A stretch of DNA of 64,000 nt from Streptococcus parasanguinis. GTDB lineage: Bacteria; Bacillota; Bacilli; Lactobacillales; Streptococcaceae. Shown in pieces: positions 18,302-28,222 of the stretch (positions are counted from its first letter, which is position 1; each line of letters starts with the position of its first letter). The stretch covers positions 1,826,501-1,890,500 of the forward strand of contig NZ_CP134147.1 of assembly GCF_032163505.1 (NCBI RefSeq), given 5' to 3'. The translations under genes were made by a program, and so were the position numbers. The notes beneath the pieces were generated by a model that saw nothing but the letters and a program-made list of their open reading frames with translations, was not told where the DNA came from and did not search any database.

Positions 18302-21300
18302 TTACTCTTCTTTCTTCTTACCAGCCAAGAGGAAGCCGCCTAAGGCTGCTAGGAGAACAGCTTCAGCTGCAAAGGAAGCTTCTAGGCTTGCCGTATTTGG
18401 TAAGTGTTCCGATTGACTTTCTTTGCTGGCATCTTTTGTTTCTTGCTGAACTGTTGGCTGTGCGTTCCCCCCTTGGTGGGCACTTAACAACTGATGGATC
18501 TCTTGATCAACCATATCCTTGTGTTTTTCCTCTTGATGACCCGCTTGAGTAGAAGTCGTTGGGGCCAACTGATCCACTTGAGAAGACTCTGTAGGCTTCA
18601 ATGGATTAGCTGGATCCGGAGTCACTGGGGCAGCTGATTGGACTGGTTGATTTGGTTGAGCTGGTTGAACAGGCTGATCAGGTTTAGCCGGTTCCTCTGG
18701 TTGGATCGGTTGATCTGGTCCTTCCGTTTGTGCTGGCTTATAGACAATCGCATAGTGAGTAAAGTGAGGAGCTGTAAAGATGACTACATCTCCAACTCTC
18801 TCAAAGGCCAAGGATTGAGGAGCTTGACCTTCTGGGAAGAAGAGAACTTGCTCCACTTCTTTATCCTTATCCACAGGGATTTTCACAAGGGATGGATGGT
18901 GGGTATCGATATCTTGACCGCTTGCATCCACGCCTTCAATATCAAATACGATTCCTTCTCGGCCCTTCAGCTCTTCTTTTTCTACCTGATTGGCTTCAAC
19001 TTTTGCGACTTTTAGTCCTTTGACAACGGTTGGCTCTAAGTTGGAGAATTGAACTTCGACTCCAGTCGCAGGGTCTACAAAGACCGCTGGCTTATCTTCT
19101 TTCAGGAGCGCAATCAAGGTCTCTAGACCTGTCTTAGCTGTTTCAAGCGCTTCAGGAGTGAGCTCTGAAGAATCTAGGAGCTCTTTATTTTTCTCAACCA
19201 GTGCCTGCAAAGCCTCTCCAGAAGGGTGATTTGGCTTGCTTGTTAATAGAGCAGTCGCTTCTGTTGTCAGAGCAGAGAGAGCTTCTTTTTCTTTTGTTAG
19301 ATTGGCTTGACCATCCAAGGCTTTCAAGAGAGCGGTCAATTGGTTCAACTGCTCATTGACTTGATCTTGTGTGCTGGTATCATGCTCTTTCAAGACTTTT
19401 TCAGAAGCAGCCATTCCAGCCAGCAAGGCTTCTTTGACTTCAGGAGTCGCAAAAGTAAAGTCTACTTTGGCTTTTGCAGCTTCAGCTTCAGACAATTTTT
19501 GCTTAAGGTATTCATCGTTGAGAGCTGGTTTTGGATTCACGAGGACATCAAAGCTTGTACTAGCTCCTTTGTAATGGACAGTGATGGTTTGACGACCTTC
19601 CTTGGTCGCATCAAAGCCAGTCACTTCCACACCTTCATCTGTCAAGGCATGCGTTTCGGTCGTTTCATCTTCAAAGACGACTGTAAAGCGTCCACCCTCC
19701 TTCTCCAATGCTTCTCCGACAATATATTCCACTTTTGGTTTGTCGGTCAATTCTAGACCAGCAACTGCTTTTTCACCTGCTTCCTCTGCACTGACCACAA
19801 AAACAGTGAGAGTCTTACCTAATTTCTGACCAAGGTAAGAAACTTCTAGGTGTTGTTCTCCCAGCTTGCTACTGTCAAATCCATGAATCTCTACACCTGA
19901 GTTGGTGAGGTTGACCAGTTGATCTGCTTGGCCATCTTTATAATGAACTCGGAGAGTCGCCCCTTTCAAGGAAAGGGCATCGCCTTCCCGGTAGACCTTC
20001 TTGGTCAATCCATCTTCAAATTGAAGTCCCGCAATTTCTTTATCATTCTTTGGAACTTCGATCGCCAAAACATTACTGATATCTTTACCAGGAACTTGTG
20101 CACGATAGTAAAGAAGAGACGGGGTTGATTCAAAAGCGAGCGGTTTAAAGATGAGATTTCCAGCTTGATCGGCTGTCATGGTCGCAATTGGACTAGTGGC
20201 TTCTTTATCGGCATAAAGAGTCAGAGTGGTATCGGCCGGAACATCTATGAAGCCGACTTGGACAAAATGATTACCTAAGTTTTGCGCTGCAGCATGTTTC
20301 ATCGGAATGTTGACCGTTTCAGTATCCAGACTTTCATACATCTTCCAGTTGTAAATCCGGATGGCTTGCCATGGGGTGCCGTTATCTGCCGTAATGACAT
20401 GGAGACGCCAGTCTTGAGCCTTGATTGGATGGTCGAGTGTAATGTCGGACACATGGGCTTTATTGCCACGAACTTCCTTAGCAAGCTTCCATTCACCCGC
20501 TTCATCCTTGTAGTAAAGGTCGAAGTCACGGGTATTCATCTTGCCATCGTCGACAGATTCTCCACCCGCACCGGCATGGTCCATGACCCAACGAACAATG
20601 GTCCGTGGTTGTGTCAAACGAATATCGACGGTTCCACTCAATTGAGCAGAAGACCATTTATCTGAAAGACTGGTAATGGTACCATTTAACATACCTTCGA
20701 TGCCTTCACTACCATCCGCATCCGGGAAGCTCGAACCGATCACTTTGGCTCCGATGACCACGTTTGGCGCTAAAGCTTTTGGTAGACTGGTATCTGACAC
20801 GGTCATGCCCCAATCAAAGGCTACAGTTCCCGCATCCGAACGTTGACCATTCTTTCCAACTGCCACAACCTTGAGTTCCTGAGTGGTTCCTTCAGCACTT
20901 GCTGAACGGCTAACTTTTGGTAGATAGACAGTTGTCGCAGAAGACCCTGTTAAGAGACGCCAGTTGTCGCCATCTTTTTCATAGACTTCATAATAATCTG
21001 CATCTGCTACCCCTTTAAAATTGAGGACTGCTTCTGCTTCTTGCGCATTTTGTAGGCGTTTTGCCCGAACGGATACTTCTGCTGGAGTAGCTGGTTTCTC
21101 TTGGTTCGACGTAATCGACAATTGGCCGAGATTAAATTTGTAGTCTTTGACATCCGTATCATGGTCAAAGAACATCTTCACAGCATAAATGGTCTTGCCA
21201 GCCAAACTTCCCAAATCAAAGGTTTGAGTAGACCAATCTGCACTCGGTGTCAATTCTTTCCATTCATATTCAGAGTAGTCCTCTTTTGTGGCAACAGCTA

Positions 21301-23092
21301 CCCAGGCAGCTGCTCCTATCCCACCTTTATGACTGACGCTCAATTTTGTCGTTTCTGTCACAGGAATCTTGGTCGAATAGAGCATGACATTTTGACTGCT
21401 ATTGGCTTTTAAATCCCCTTCAAAGGCTAGAGAATTTCCTCCATTGTAGGCTTGATCAAAATCATAGCGACCTTTCAATGGTGTACTATCTTCACTATGC
21501 TCTACCCACCAACGCCAGGTTGGAAGGTAGCCAGAAACAGAACGGTAGTTCCATTCCCCTTCTTTAGAAATCTTGCCGTCCACAAACCAGTGTTTTCCGT
21601 GTCCAGTGTTGAAGGAAGTATTAAAATCTTCACTTGTGATTGGGGTTTTATCCACTACTAGATTGGACATACCGTACCAAGATTGGTCTGCTGGTTTCCC
21701 TTTGGTCGGATCTCCTTGGAAACCTGTCCAGAATAGATCTTCATGGGTATGGTAACCTTCTCCAGTCTTTCCTAGACCTGTAATGGTATCTGGCGCATAA
21801 AGACCAAGGGATAGACGCAACTTGCCATGTTCATCTAAAATAGCATTCCAGTCTACATTAGTCTTATAAGAGCCTCCTTTTTGGAGCTCAAGTCCAGCTA
21901 GAACATCATAAGGATTCCGATGAATCCATTTGGCTGTACTGATGGAATAATCAACTTCTGATTTGCCCCAGTTAAAGTTAGCAAAGAAGGTATCAACTGG
22001 ATTTTCCCCATTTTCTGGCTGCATGAAATTGTAGTTGTATTCTCCCAGCGCATTCTCATGGTAACGACCATATTCATAGGTCATAGCATCATACCAGGAA
22101 TACTTAATCGGATAGTTCAGACTCTTCGCATATTCCTTGGTATAAAGAAGAAAATCTCTCAATTTTGGACCCAATGGTTCTACAAGATTTCCGGTTGTTT
22201 CTTGGTTGATAAAGTAACCATCAAAGCCATAGTACTTGGCCAGTTCTACTAATTTACGGGCGATCGGGAAGGTCTTAGACCCTTCACTATCTTCTTTCAA
22301 GGTTTCTGCAAAATGTTCTTGATCCTTGATGCTGCTAGACCAGTTATAAAAGATTGTTCCATAAATAGGAACCCCATTTCGGTGTGCAGCATCGATCACA
22401 TCTGCTGATGGGACCAGCCCTTCCCAAAAGACCATAGAATCCAAATATTGCCAGTAATCAAAAGCATAGGCCTTAAACTCTTCCCCGCCGACAGACGCAT
22501 GATCCTTGGCTTTGGAGTTCATGTTTGACAGCGCTTGGATCTTCGCTTCAGGGTTGGCTTGTTCATTAATTTGTTTTCCTTGGAAACGACTCGCAAGTGG
22601 AACGCTTGCTCTGTTCATATCGTCATCCACTCGTTTTCCTGGTTCCCACTTCAAGAGATCGTCCCAGGTATCGAACTTAACTTCTTTGGGTCTTAATTGT
22701 TTTTCTTCATTGGTTGGTAAATCAGCCACTTTCTCAGCAGTAGCTTTCGGTTTTTCAGTCTCTGAAACAGCTGGAATATCTGTAGTTGTCGAGCTAGCTT
22801 CTGTACTTGTAGGACTAGCCTCTGGAGTGACCGCTTCTGCGGCTGGTTTTGCAGGATCAGCCGTAGGAAGTGCCGCATCTGCAGTATAGACGCCAGCTTC
22901 TCTCACTAGATGATTAACATCTTCAGTCGCTACTGAAGAGGTTTCCAAGGGTTGTTCACTAGTAGAAACCGTCTCATCTGCAGAGACAGCGCCTGTTCCT
23001 AAAAATGCTAACCCAATCAATGCGGAGCAAACTCCCACACTGAATTTTCGTATACTAAATCGTTCTTTCTTTTCAAATCGATGACCTTTCAT
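18302..23092 (-). CDS. endoD: Endo-beta-N-acetylglucosaminidase, GH85, cell-wall anchored
   Basis: A ~1596-residue surface enzyme cutting the GlcNAc-GlcNAc core of N-glycans, so host glycoproteins are the expected substrate. In order: a YSIRK-type signal peptide (FSIRKFSVGVCSALIG); a Ser/Thr/Ala/Glu-rich spacer; a GH85 catalytic domain with 'YAFDYWQYLDSMVFWEGL' (about residue 210) and FINQET (about 292), whose Asn and Glu match the catalytic pair; an F5/8-type-C-like region (~770-940); two bacterial Ig-like repeats; a FIVAR-like helical part; a Pro/Gln-rich wall spacer; and LPNTA, hydrophobic segment, KKKEE. LPNTA departs from LPXTG at the last position. AAGGAGGT precedes the ATG at 23092; earlier starts lack this. 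Confidence 0.95.
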   Translation of the reverse strand: MKGHRFEKKERFSIRKFSVGVCSALIGLAFLGTGAVSADETVSTSEQPLETSSVATEDVNHLVREAGVYTADAALPTADPAKPAAEAVTPEASPTSTEASSTTTDIPAVSETEKPKATAEKVADLPTNEEKQLRPKEVKFDTWDDLLKWEPGKRVDDDMNRASVPLASRFQGKQINEQANPEAKIQALSNMNSKAKDHASVGGEEFKAYAFDYWQYLDSMVFWEGLVPSADVIDAAHRNGVPIYGTIFYNWSSSIKDQEHFAETLKEDSEGSKTFPIARKLVELAKYYGFDGYFINQETTGNLVEPLGPKLRDFLLYTKEYAKSLNYPIKYSWYDAMTYEYGRYHENALGEYNYNFMQPENGENPVDTFFANFNWGKSEVDYSISTAKWIHRNPYDVLAGLELQKGGSYKTNVDWNAILDEHGKLRLSLGLYAPDTITGLGKTGEGYHTHEDLFWTGFQGDPTKGKPADQSWYGMSNLVVDKTPITSEDFNTSFNTGHGKHWFVDGKISKEGEWNYRSVSGYLPTWRWWVEHSEDSTPLKGRYDFDQAYNGGNSLAFEGDLKANSSQNVMLYSTKIPVTETTKLSVSHKGGIGAAAWVAVATKEDYSEYEWKELTPSADWSTQTFDLGSLAGKTIYAVKMFFDHDTDVKDYKFNLGQLSITSNQEKPATPAEVSVRAKRLQNAQEAEAVLNFKGVADADYYEVYEKDGDNWRLLTGSSATTVYLPKVSRSASAEGTTQELKVVAVGKNGQRSDAGTVAFDWGMTVSDTSLPKALAPNVVIGAKVIGSSFPDADGSEGIEGMLNGTITSLSDKWSSAQLSGTVDIRLTQPRTIVRWVMDHAGAGGESVDDGKMNTRDFDLYYKDEAGEWKLAKEVRGNKAHVSDITLDHPIKAQDWRLHVITADNGTPWQAIRIYNWKMYESLDTETVNIPMKHAAAQNLGNHFVQVGFIDVPADTTLTLYADKEATSPIATMTADQAGNLIFKPLAFESTPSLLYYRAQVPGKDISNVLAIEVPKNDKEIAGLQFEDGLTKKVYREGDALSLKGATLRVHYKDGQADQLVNLTNSGVEIHGFDSSKLGEQHLEVSYLGQKLGKTLTVFVVSAEEAGEKAVAGLELTDKPKVEYIVGEALEKEGGRFTVVFEDETTETHALTDEGVEVTGFDATKEGRQTITVHYKGASTSFDVLVNPKPALNDEYLKQKLSEAEAAKAKVDFTFATPEVKEALLAGMAASEKVLKEHDTSTQDQVNEQLNQLTALLKALDGQANLTKEKEALSALTTEATALLTSKPNHPSGEALQALVEKNKELLDSSELTPEALETAKTGLETLIALLKEDKPAVFVDPATGVEVQFSNLEPTVVKGLKVAKVEANQVEKEELKGREGIVFDIEGVDASGQDIDTHHPSLVKIPVDKDKEVEQVLFFPEGQAPQSLAFERVGDVVIFTAPHFTHYAIVYKPAQTEGPDQPIQPEEPAKPDQPVQPAQPNQPVQSAAPVTPDPANPLKPTESSQVDQLAPTTSTQAGHQEEKHKDMVDQEIHQLLSAHQGGNAQPTVQQETKDASKESQSEHLPNTASLEASFAAEAVLLAALGGFLLAGKKKEE

Positions 23093-23159
23093 CTTGACCT
23101 CCTTGTATGGTTTTTTTCTTTTTCTTGAGCGATTTCCATTGGCTCCTTTCTCCACGACC

Positions 23160-23235
23160 TGTAATCGCTTTCATTTCGTTGTATTAGAAATCTCCAATCA
23201 AGAATAGGATACCCTAATCTATTTAGCACTGTCAA
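23160..23235 (-). promoter_or_regulatory. endoD promoter with candidate cre (CcpA) site
   Basis: On the minus strand TTGACA (23235-23230), 18-base spacer, TATCCT (23211-23206). Downstream, ATGAAAGCGATTACA (23174-23160) matches the cre consensus WTGNAANCGNWNNCW at every fixed position. A site inside the leader would block elongation when CcpA is active, fitting repression of glycan use by glucose. Binding is inferred. Confidence 0.65.
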
Positions 23236-23284
23236 TCTATTTTATCAATTCCTATAATATGATGAGAAAGCCCTAAAAAAAGTA

Positions 23285-23311
23285 CAAAAAAAGAGGAGGT
23301 TTCCCTCCTCT
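23285..23311 (-). terminator. Terminator of gap
   Basis: AGAGGAGG and CCTCCTCT arms with a 4-base loop; on the minus strand a run of seven T follows. Confidence 0.92.
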
Positions 23312-23326
23312 CATCATACGCATGAA

Positions 23327-24337
23327 TTATTTAGCAATTTTTGCGAAGTATTCAAGAGTACGAACAAGTTGTGCAGTGTAAGACATTTCGTTGTCATACC
23401 ATGAAACAACTTTAACCAATTGTTTACCGTCAACGTCAATAACTTTAGTTTGAGTTGCGTCAAACAATGATCCGTAAGACATACCTACAACGTCTGAAGA
23501 AACGATTGGATCTTCAGTGTAACCGTATGATTCGTTTGAAGCTGCTTTCATAGCTGCGTTCACTTCATCAACAGTAACGTTCTTGTCAAGAACAACTACC
23601 AATTCAGTAACTGATCCAGTTGGAACAGGAACACGTTGTGCAGCTCCGTCCAATTTACCGTTCAATTCAGGGATAACCAAACCGATTGCTTTAGCAGCAC
23701 CAGTTGAGTTAGGAACGATGTTAGCAGCACCAGCGCGTGCACGACGAAGGTCACCTTTACGGTGTGGACCGTCAAGGATCATTTGGTCACCAGTGTAAGC
23801 GTGGATAGTAGTCATCAATCCTTCAACAACACCGAAGTTATCTTGAAGAGCTTTAGCCATTGGAGCCAAGCAGTTTGTAGTACATGAAGCACCTGAGATA
23901 ACTGTTTCAGTACCATCAAGAATATCGTGGTTAGTGTTAAATACGACTGTTTTAACATCTGATCCACCAGGAGCAGTGATAACAACTTTCTTAGCACCAC
24001 CAGCATGCAAGTGTTTTTCTGCAGCTGCTTTAGTAGCAAAGAAACCAGTTGCTTCAAGAACGATTTCTACACCGTCGTTAGCCCAGTCGATTTGTTCTGG
24101 ATCGCGTTCAGCAGAAACTTTAACGAATTTACCGTTAACTTCGAATCCACCTTCTTTAACTTCCACAGTACCGTCGAAACGACCTTGAGTTGTATCGTAT
24201 TTCAACAAGTGTGCAAGCATAACTGGATCTGTAAGGTCGTTGATGCGTGTAACTTCAACACCTTCTACGTTTTGGATACGACGGAAAGCAAGACGTCCGA
24301 TACGACCGAAACCGTTAATACCAACTTTAACTACCAT
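23327..24337 (-). CDS. gap: Glyceraldehyde-3-phosphate dehydrogenase
   Basis: NAD-dependent phosphorylating GAPDH of glycolysis, also often found at the streptococcal surface. The 336-residue protein starts [14 protein letters not shown] (NAD-binding) and has the catalytic-cysteine motif [11 protein letters not shown] and '[16 protein letters not shown]' near the end. AAGGAGG lies 9 bases before the ATG at 24337; an extension of nine residues has no support. It has its own promoter and terminator. Confidence 0.98.
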   Translation of the reverse strand: MVVKVGINGFGRIGRLAFRRIQNVEGVEVTRINDLTDPVMLAHLLKYDTTQGRFDGTVEVKEGGFEVNGKFVKVSAERDPEQIDWANDGVEIVLEATGFFATKAAAEKHLHAGGAKKVVITAPGGSDVKTVVFNTNHDILDGTETVISGASCTTNCLAPMAKALQDNFGVVEGLMTTIHAYTGDQMILDGPHRKGDLRRARAGAANIVPNSTGAAKAIGLVIPELNGKLDGAAQRVPVPTGSVTELVVVLDKNVTVDEVNAAMKAASNESYGYTEDPIVSSDVVGMSYGSLFDATQTKVIDVDGKQLVKVVSWYDNEMSYTAQLVRTLEYFAKIAK

Positions 24338-24423
24338 TCGTGATTTCCTCCTTATGAAAATCAAAAAAATTTTTTGTGAAAAGAGTAACTTGACACAGCG
24401 CCAAACATCTTTTAACAGTCTCT

Positions 24424-24452
24424 ATTATATACTTTATTGCATTAAAAAGCAA
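24424..24452 (-). promoter_or_regulatory. Promoter of gap
   Basis: Minus strand: TTGCTT (24452-24447), 17-base spacer, TATAAT (24429-24424), about 87 bases before the start codon. Confidence 0.75.
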
Positions 24453-24572
24453 CTATTTCCCAACGAAAAGCAAGATTTATCATAGATCACCACCTCTTTT
24501 ATTAAAGTTTTTCACAAAGTCTTGATCGATCGGAAAAGCGCTATTTTACTTGTACTCACTTTTGGAACAAAG

Positions 24573-24605
24573 AAAAACTCTTCCCAAAGTGGGAAGAGTT
24601 TTTAA
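24573..24605 (-). terminator. Terminator of fusA
   Basis: AAAAACTCTTCCC and its complement with a 5-base loop, directly after the fusA stop on the minus strand. Confidence 0.9.
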
Positions 24606-24616
24606 GCATTGGTAAA

Positions 24617-26698
24617 TTAAGCTTCACCTTTAGCTTTTTTAATGATTTCTTCTTGTACTGATTTTGGTACATCTTCGTAGTGGTCAAATACCATCATGAA
24701 GGTACCACGTCCTTGAGTTGCAGAACGAAGGACAGTAGCGTAACCGAACATTTCAGCAAGTGGTACATATGCACGAACGATTTGGCTTGCACCGTGTGCT
24801 TCCATACCATCTACACGTCCACGACGAGCAGTTACGTGACCCATAACATCCCCAAGGTTTTCTTCAGGAACTGTGATGGTTACAAGCATCATTGGTTCAA
24901 GGATAGCTGGTTGTGCAGTCTTAGCAGCTTCTTTAAGTGCAAGAGATGCAGCGATCTTGAAGGCAGTTTCAGATGAGTCGACATCGTGGTATGAACCATC
25001 GTAAAGCTTAGCTTTCACGTCAACCATTGGGTAACCAGCAAGAACACCGTTCGCCATAGATTCTTGAAGTCCTTTTTCTACTGCAGGGATGAATTCACGT
25101 GGAACCACACCACCGACGATCGCATTTTCGAACTCGAATCCTTTACCTTCTTCGTTTGGAGTAAATTCGATCCAAACATCACCAAACTGACCTTTACCAC
25201 CAGATTGACGTTTGAAGAATCCACGTGCTTGTGTAGAAGCGCGGAATGTTTCACGGTAAGATACTTGAGGAGCACCAACGTTAGCTTCAACCTTGAATTC
25301 ACGTTTCATACGGTCAACAAGGACATCCAAGTGCAACTCACCCATACCAGAGATAACTGTTTCACCAGTTTCAGGGTTTGTTTCAACGCGGAATGTTGGA
25401 TCTTCTTCAGCCAATTTTTGAAGGGCGATACCCATCTTGTCTTGGTCTGCTTTAGATTTAGGCTCAACCATCAATTGGATAACTGGTTCTGGAACTTCGA
25501 TTGATTCAAGGATGATTTTTGCTTTTTCATCTGTCAATGAGTCACCAGTTGTAGTATCTTTCAAACCAACAGCAGCAGCGATATCTCCAGAGTAAACTGT
25601 TTCGATTTCTTTACGAGTGTTGGCGTGCATTTGAAGGATACGTCCGATACGTTCACGTTTACCTTTAGAAGTGTTCAATACGTATGAACCTGAGTTCAAG
25701 ACACCTGAGTAAACACGGAAGAATGTCAAACGACCTACGAATGGGTCAGTCATGATCTTGAAGGCAAGAGCTGCAAATGGCTCTTCATCAGATGCTGGAC
25801 GTTCTTCTTCTTCGTCTGTATCTGGGTTTACACCCTTGATTGCAGGGATATCAAGTGGGCTTGGAAGGTAGTCAAGGACTGCATCCAACATCAATTGAAC
25901 CCCTTTGTTCTTGAAGGCAGAACCACAAAGTACTGGGTAGAATTCAACGTTGATTGTAGCTTTACGGATACCAGCTTTCAATTCTTCGTTAGTGATTTCT
26001 TCCCCTTCAAGGTATTTCATCATCAAGTCTTCATCAGTTTCAGCAACTGCTTCAACCAATTTTTCACGGTATTCTTGAGCTTGTTCAAGGTATTCAGCTG
26101 GAATATCTTCTTCAAGGATATCTGTACCAAGGTCGTTAGTATAGATTTCAGCTTTCATCTTGATCAAGTCAATGATTCCGCGGAAGTCATCTTCAGCACC
26201 GATTGGCAATTGAATTGGGTGAGCGTTTGCTTGAAGACGGTCATGAAGTGTGCTTACTGAGTAAAGGAAGTCAGCACCGATTTTATCCATCTTGTTAGCG
26301 AATACGATACGTGGAACTCCGTATTCAGTTGCTTGACGCCAAACTGTTTCAGTTTGAGGCTCAACACCTGATTGTGAGTCAAGAACGGTTACAGCACCGT
26401 CCAAAACGCGGAGTGAACGTTGAACTTCGATAGTGAAGTCCACGTGTCCTGGTGTGTCGATGATGTTTACACGAGTGTCTTTCCATTGAGCTGTTGTAGC
26501 GGCAGATGTGATGGTGATACCACGTTCTTGCTCTTGCTCCATCCAGTCCATTTGTGACGCACCTTCGTGAGTTTCACCGATTTTATGAATCTTACCAGTG
26601 TAGTAAAGGATACGCTCAGTTGTAGTTGTTTTACCAGCATCGACGTGAGCCATGATACCGATATTACGAGTTTTTTCAAGTGAAAATTCGCGTGCCAT
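24617..26698 (-). CDS. fusA: Elongation factor G
   Basis: The translocation GTPase of protein synthesis. The 693-residue protein has G1 [16 protein letters not shown]3 'DTPGHVDF' and G4 'ANKMDK', followed by the domain II-V pattern including '[18 protein letters not shown]'. AGGAGAAAC precedes the ATG. It is the third gene of the str cluster, but the 415-base gap to rpsG contains a terminator and repeat-like units. A TATAAT on the minus strand (26742-26737) could be the -10 of its own promoter; no good -35 is seen. Confidence 0.98.
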   Translation of the reverse strand: MAREFSLEKTRNIGIMAHVDAGKTTTTERILYYTGKIHKIGETHEGASQMDWMEQEQERGITITSAATTAQWKDTRVNIIDTPGHVDFTIEVQRSLRVLDGAVTVLDSQSGVEPQTETVWRQATEYGVPRIVFANKMDKIGADFLYSVSTLHDRLQANAHPIQLPIGAEDDFRGIIDLIKMKAEIYTNDLGTDILEEDIPAEYLEQAQEYREKLVEAVAETDEDLMMKYLEGEEITNEELKAGIRKATINVEFYPVLCGSAFKNKGVQLMLDAVLDYLPSPLDIPAIKGVNPDTDEEEERPASDEEPFAALAFKIMTDPFVGRLTFFRVYSGVLNSGSYVLNTSKGKRERIGRILQMHANTRKEIETVYSGDIAAAVGLKDTTTGDSLTDEKAKIILESIEVPEPVIQLMVEPKSKADQDKMGIALQKLAEEDPTFRVETNPETGETVISGMGELHLDVLVDRMKREFKVEANVGAPQVSYRETFRASTQARGFFKRQSGGKGQFGDVWIEFTPNEEGKGFEFENAIVGGVVPREFIPAVEKGLQESMANGVLAGYPMVDVKAKLYDGSYHDVDSSETAFKIAASLALKEAAKTAQPAILEPMMLVTITVPEENLGDVMGHVTARRGRVDGMEAHGASQIVRAYVPLAEMFGYATVLRSATQGRGTFMMVFDHYEDVPKSVQEEIIKKAKGEA

Positions 26699-26755
26699 GA
26701 GGTTTGTTTCTCCTATATTTTTTATTTCTATATTCTATTATAACATGATTTAATA

Positions 26756-26787
26756 AAAACGGATAGGCAGGACCTACCCGTTTTCAG
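26756..26787 (-). terminator. Terminator-like hairpin upstream of fusA
   Basis: ACGGGTAGG pairs with CCTATCCGT around a 5-base loop on the minus strand, with a T-run (TTTTTATT) after it. It would stop or reduce read-through from rpsL-rpsG just before fusA. Confidence 0.65.
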
Positions 26788-26858
26788 TGTTTTCATGCTA
26801 AGTTTTGGTTCCAACTTGTAAGAAGAGTTGAATTGGGTTCAAGAGCTGACGAAGCTTA

Positions 26859-27110
26859 ATTGAACTCGGGCTAAAAGCTCAAGTTAACTGATTTGAACCC
26901 GAGCGAGGCCCGGTGCAAAAAAGATAAACTGCTTTGTGTTCATCGAACACTGCATCAGTTTCCTATTTTTGCCTTGGGCCTTTGCCGCTCTTAGTATCAT
27001 AATTGAACCCGGGCTAAAAGCTTGGAAAATAGATAAGCTTACCTAGAATCTTTGATTCTTCGTCAAGCTTCCTAATTTTCAATCGCTTTTTTAACGCCCT
27101 TAGTATCTTG
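26859..27110. repeat. Two tandem units with conserved ends and variable hairpin centres
   Basis: Unit A begins TTGAACTCGGGCTAAAAGCT at 26862; unit B begins TTGAACCCGGGCTAAAAGCT at 27004. Both end near a shared CTTAGTATC (about 26989 and 27101). Unit A encloses a long imperfect hairpin with successive pairs GAGCG/CGCTC-like, AGGCCC/GGGCCT, GCAAAAA/TTTTTGC, AAACTG/CAGTTT and GTGTTC/GAACAC. Unit B encloses a hairpin with AAGCTT/AAGCTT and GAATC/GATTC. It fills most of the rpsG-fusA gap; no gene is seen here. On the minus strand the unit A hairpin has a T-run beside it and could terminate. Confidence 0.6.
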
Positions 27111-27113
27111 ATC

Positions 27114-27584
27114 TTACCAGCGGAAGTGTGCGAATGCACGGTTAGCTTCAGCCATACGGTGAGTATCTTCACGTTTCTTAACAGCTGCACCAGTGTTGTT
27201 CGCTGCATCCAAGATTTCTTTTGCAAGACGATCAACCATTGTGTGTTCACCACGTTGACGAGCGATTGTTACCAACCAACGAAGTCCAAGTGTTGTACGA
27301 CGTTCTGGACGAACTTCAACTGGGACTTGGTAGTTAGAACCACCGACACGGCGAGCACGTACTTCAAGTACAGGCATGATGTTTTCCATAGCTGTTTCGA
27401 ATACTTCAAGAGCGTCGTTTCCAGTAGCTTCTTTAATTTGTTCGAAAGCTCCGTAAACGATTGAAGCAGCTGTACCACGTTTACCATCAAGCATAACGCG
27501 GTTGATAAGACGAGTAACTAATTGTGAATTGTAAAGCGGATCTGGCAATACATCGCGTTTAGGCGCACGGTTTTTACGACTCAT
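27114..27584 (-). CDS. rpsG: 30S ribosomal protein S7
   Basis: Primary 16S rRNA-binding protein that nucleates assembly of the 30S head. The 156-residue protein opens [16 protein letters not shown] and contains '[19 protein letters not shown]' and '[15 protein letters not shown]', all typical of S7. GGGGATAAAG precedes the ATG, 19 bases after the rpsL stop, so it is cotranscribed with rpsL. Confidence 0.98.
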   Translation of the reverse strand: MSRKNRAPKRDVLPDPLYNSQLVTRLINRVMLDGKRGTAASIVYGAFEQIKEATGNDALEVFETAMENIMPVLEVRARRVGGSNYQVPVEVRPERRTTLGLRWLVTIARQRGEHTMVDRLAKEILDAANNTGAAVKKREDTHRMAEANRAFAHFRW

Positions 27585-27603
27585 TTTTCTTTATCCCCTT
27601 TCC

Positions 27604-28017
27604 TTATGCTTTTGGTTTTTTAGTACCGTATTTAGAACGGCCTTGTTTACGATCGTTTACACCTGCAGTATCAAGTGCTCCACGGACGATATGGTAACGT
27701 ACCCCTGGAAGGTCTTTTACACGTCCACCACGAAGAAGAACCACGCTGTGTTCTTGCAAGTTGTGTCCGATACCTGGGATATAAGCAGTTACTTCGATCA
27801 AGTTGCTCAAACGTACACGGGCAAATTTACGAAGGGCAGAGTTAGGTTTTTTAGGTGTCATTGTTCCAACACGAGTTGCAACACCACGTTTTTGTGGTGA
27901 AGAAACGTTTGTTTGAACTTTTTTATGACTGTTGTAACCAACGTTCAAAGCTGGTGATTTAGATTTTTCTACTTTTGATTTACGCGGTTTGCGAACCAAT
28001 TGGTTAATTGTAGGCAT
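27604..28017 (-). CDS. rpsL: 30S ribosomal protein S12
   Basis: Decoding-centre ribosomal protein. The 137-residue sequence has the conserved '[20 protein letters not shown]' and '[25 protein letters not shown]'. The lysine positions where streptomycin-resistance changes usually occur (the second Lys of [11 protein letters not shown] and the one in GRVKDLPG) are both present, so the protein reads as wild type. It is first gene of the str cluster, behind a strong promoter and a 130-base leader. Confidence 0.98.
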   Translation of the reverse strand: MPTINQLVRKPRKSKVEKSKSPALNVGYNSHKKVQTNVSSPQKRGVATRVGTMTPKKPNSALRKFARVRLSNLIEVTAYIPGIGHNLQEHSVVLLRGGRVKDLPGVRYHIVRGALDTAGVNDRKQGRSKYGTKKPKA

Positions 28018-28054
28018 CTACATTCTCCTGTGAAATTTTTTATTTTTGGTGATG

Positions 28055-28120
28055 GTACACTTGGTGACAGCTACCATCTGTGTGTACTTTTGCAACATTT
28101 GTCAGCACGTCCCTGTACAC
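28055..28120 (-). promoter_or_regulatory. rpsL leader with mutually exclusive pairings
   Basis: Read on the minus strand the leader holds GTGTAC (28120-28115), GTACAC (28087-28082) and GTGTAC (28060-28055). The middle element can pair with either of the others, but not both. GATGGTA and TACCATC (28078-28051) form another hairpin overlapping the last element. This suits a leader that switches structure, as in ribosomal-protein autoregulation; the ligand is unknown. Confidence 0.45.
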
Positions 28121-28155
28121 TCTTGAGAGACCAAAAGTAAAAAGTACCGTCTATT

Positions 28156-28184
28156 ATTATAACATGACGGCACTTTGATTGCAA
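28156..28184 (-). promoter_or_regulatory. Promoter of rpsL-rpsG
   Basis: Minus strand: TTGCAA (28184-28179), 17-base spacer, TATAAT (28161-28156), about 140 bases before rpsL. Confidence 0.82.
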
Positions 28185-28222
28185 GATGTTTTTTTATTTT
28201 TTAAAGAAGTCGAAAAAGTTCA

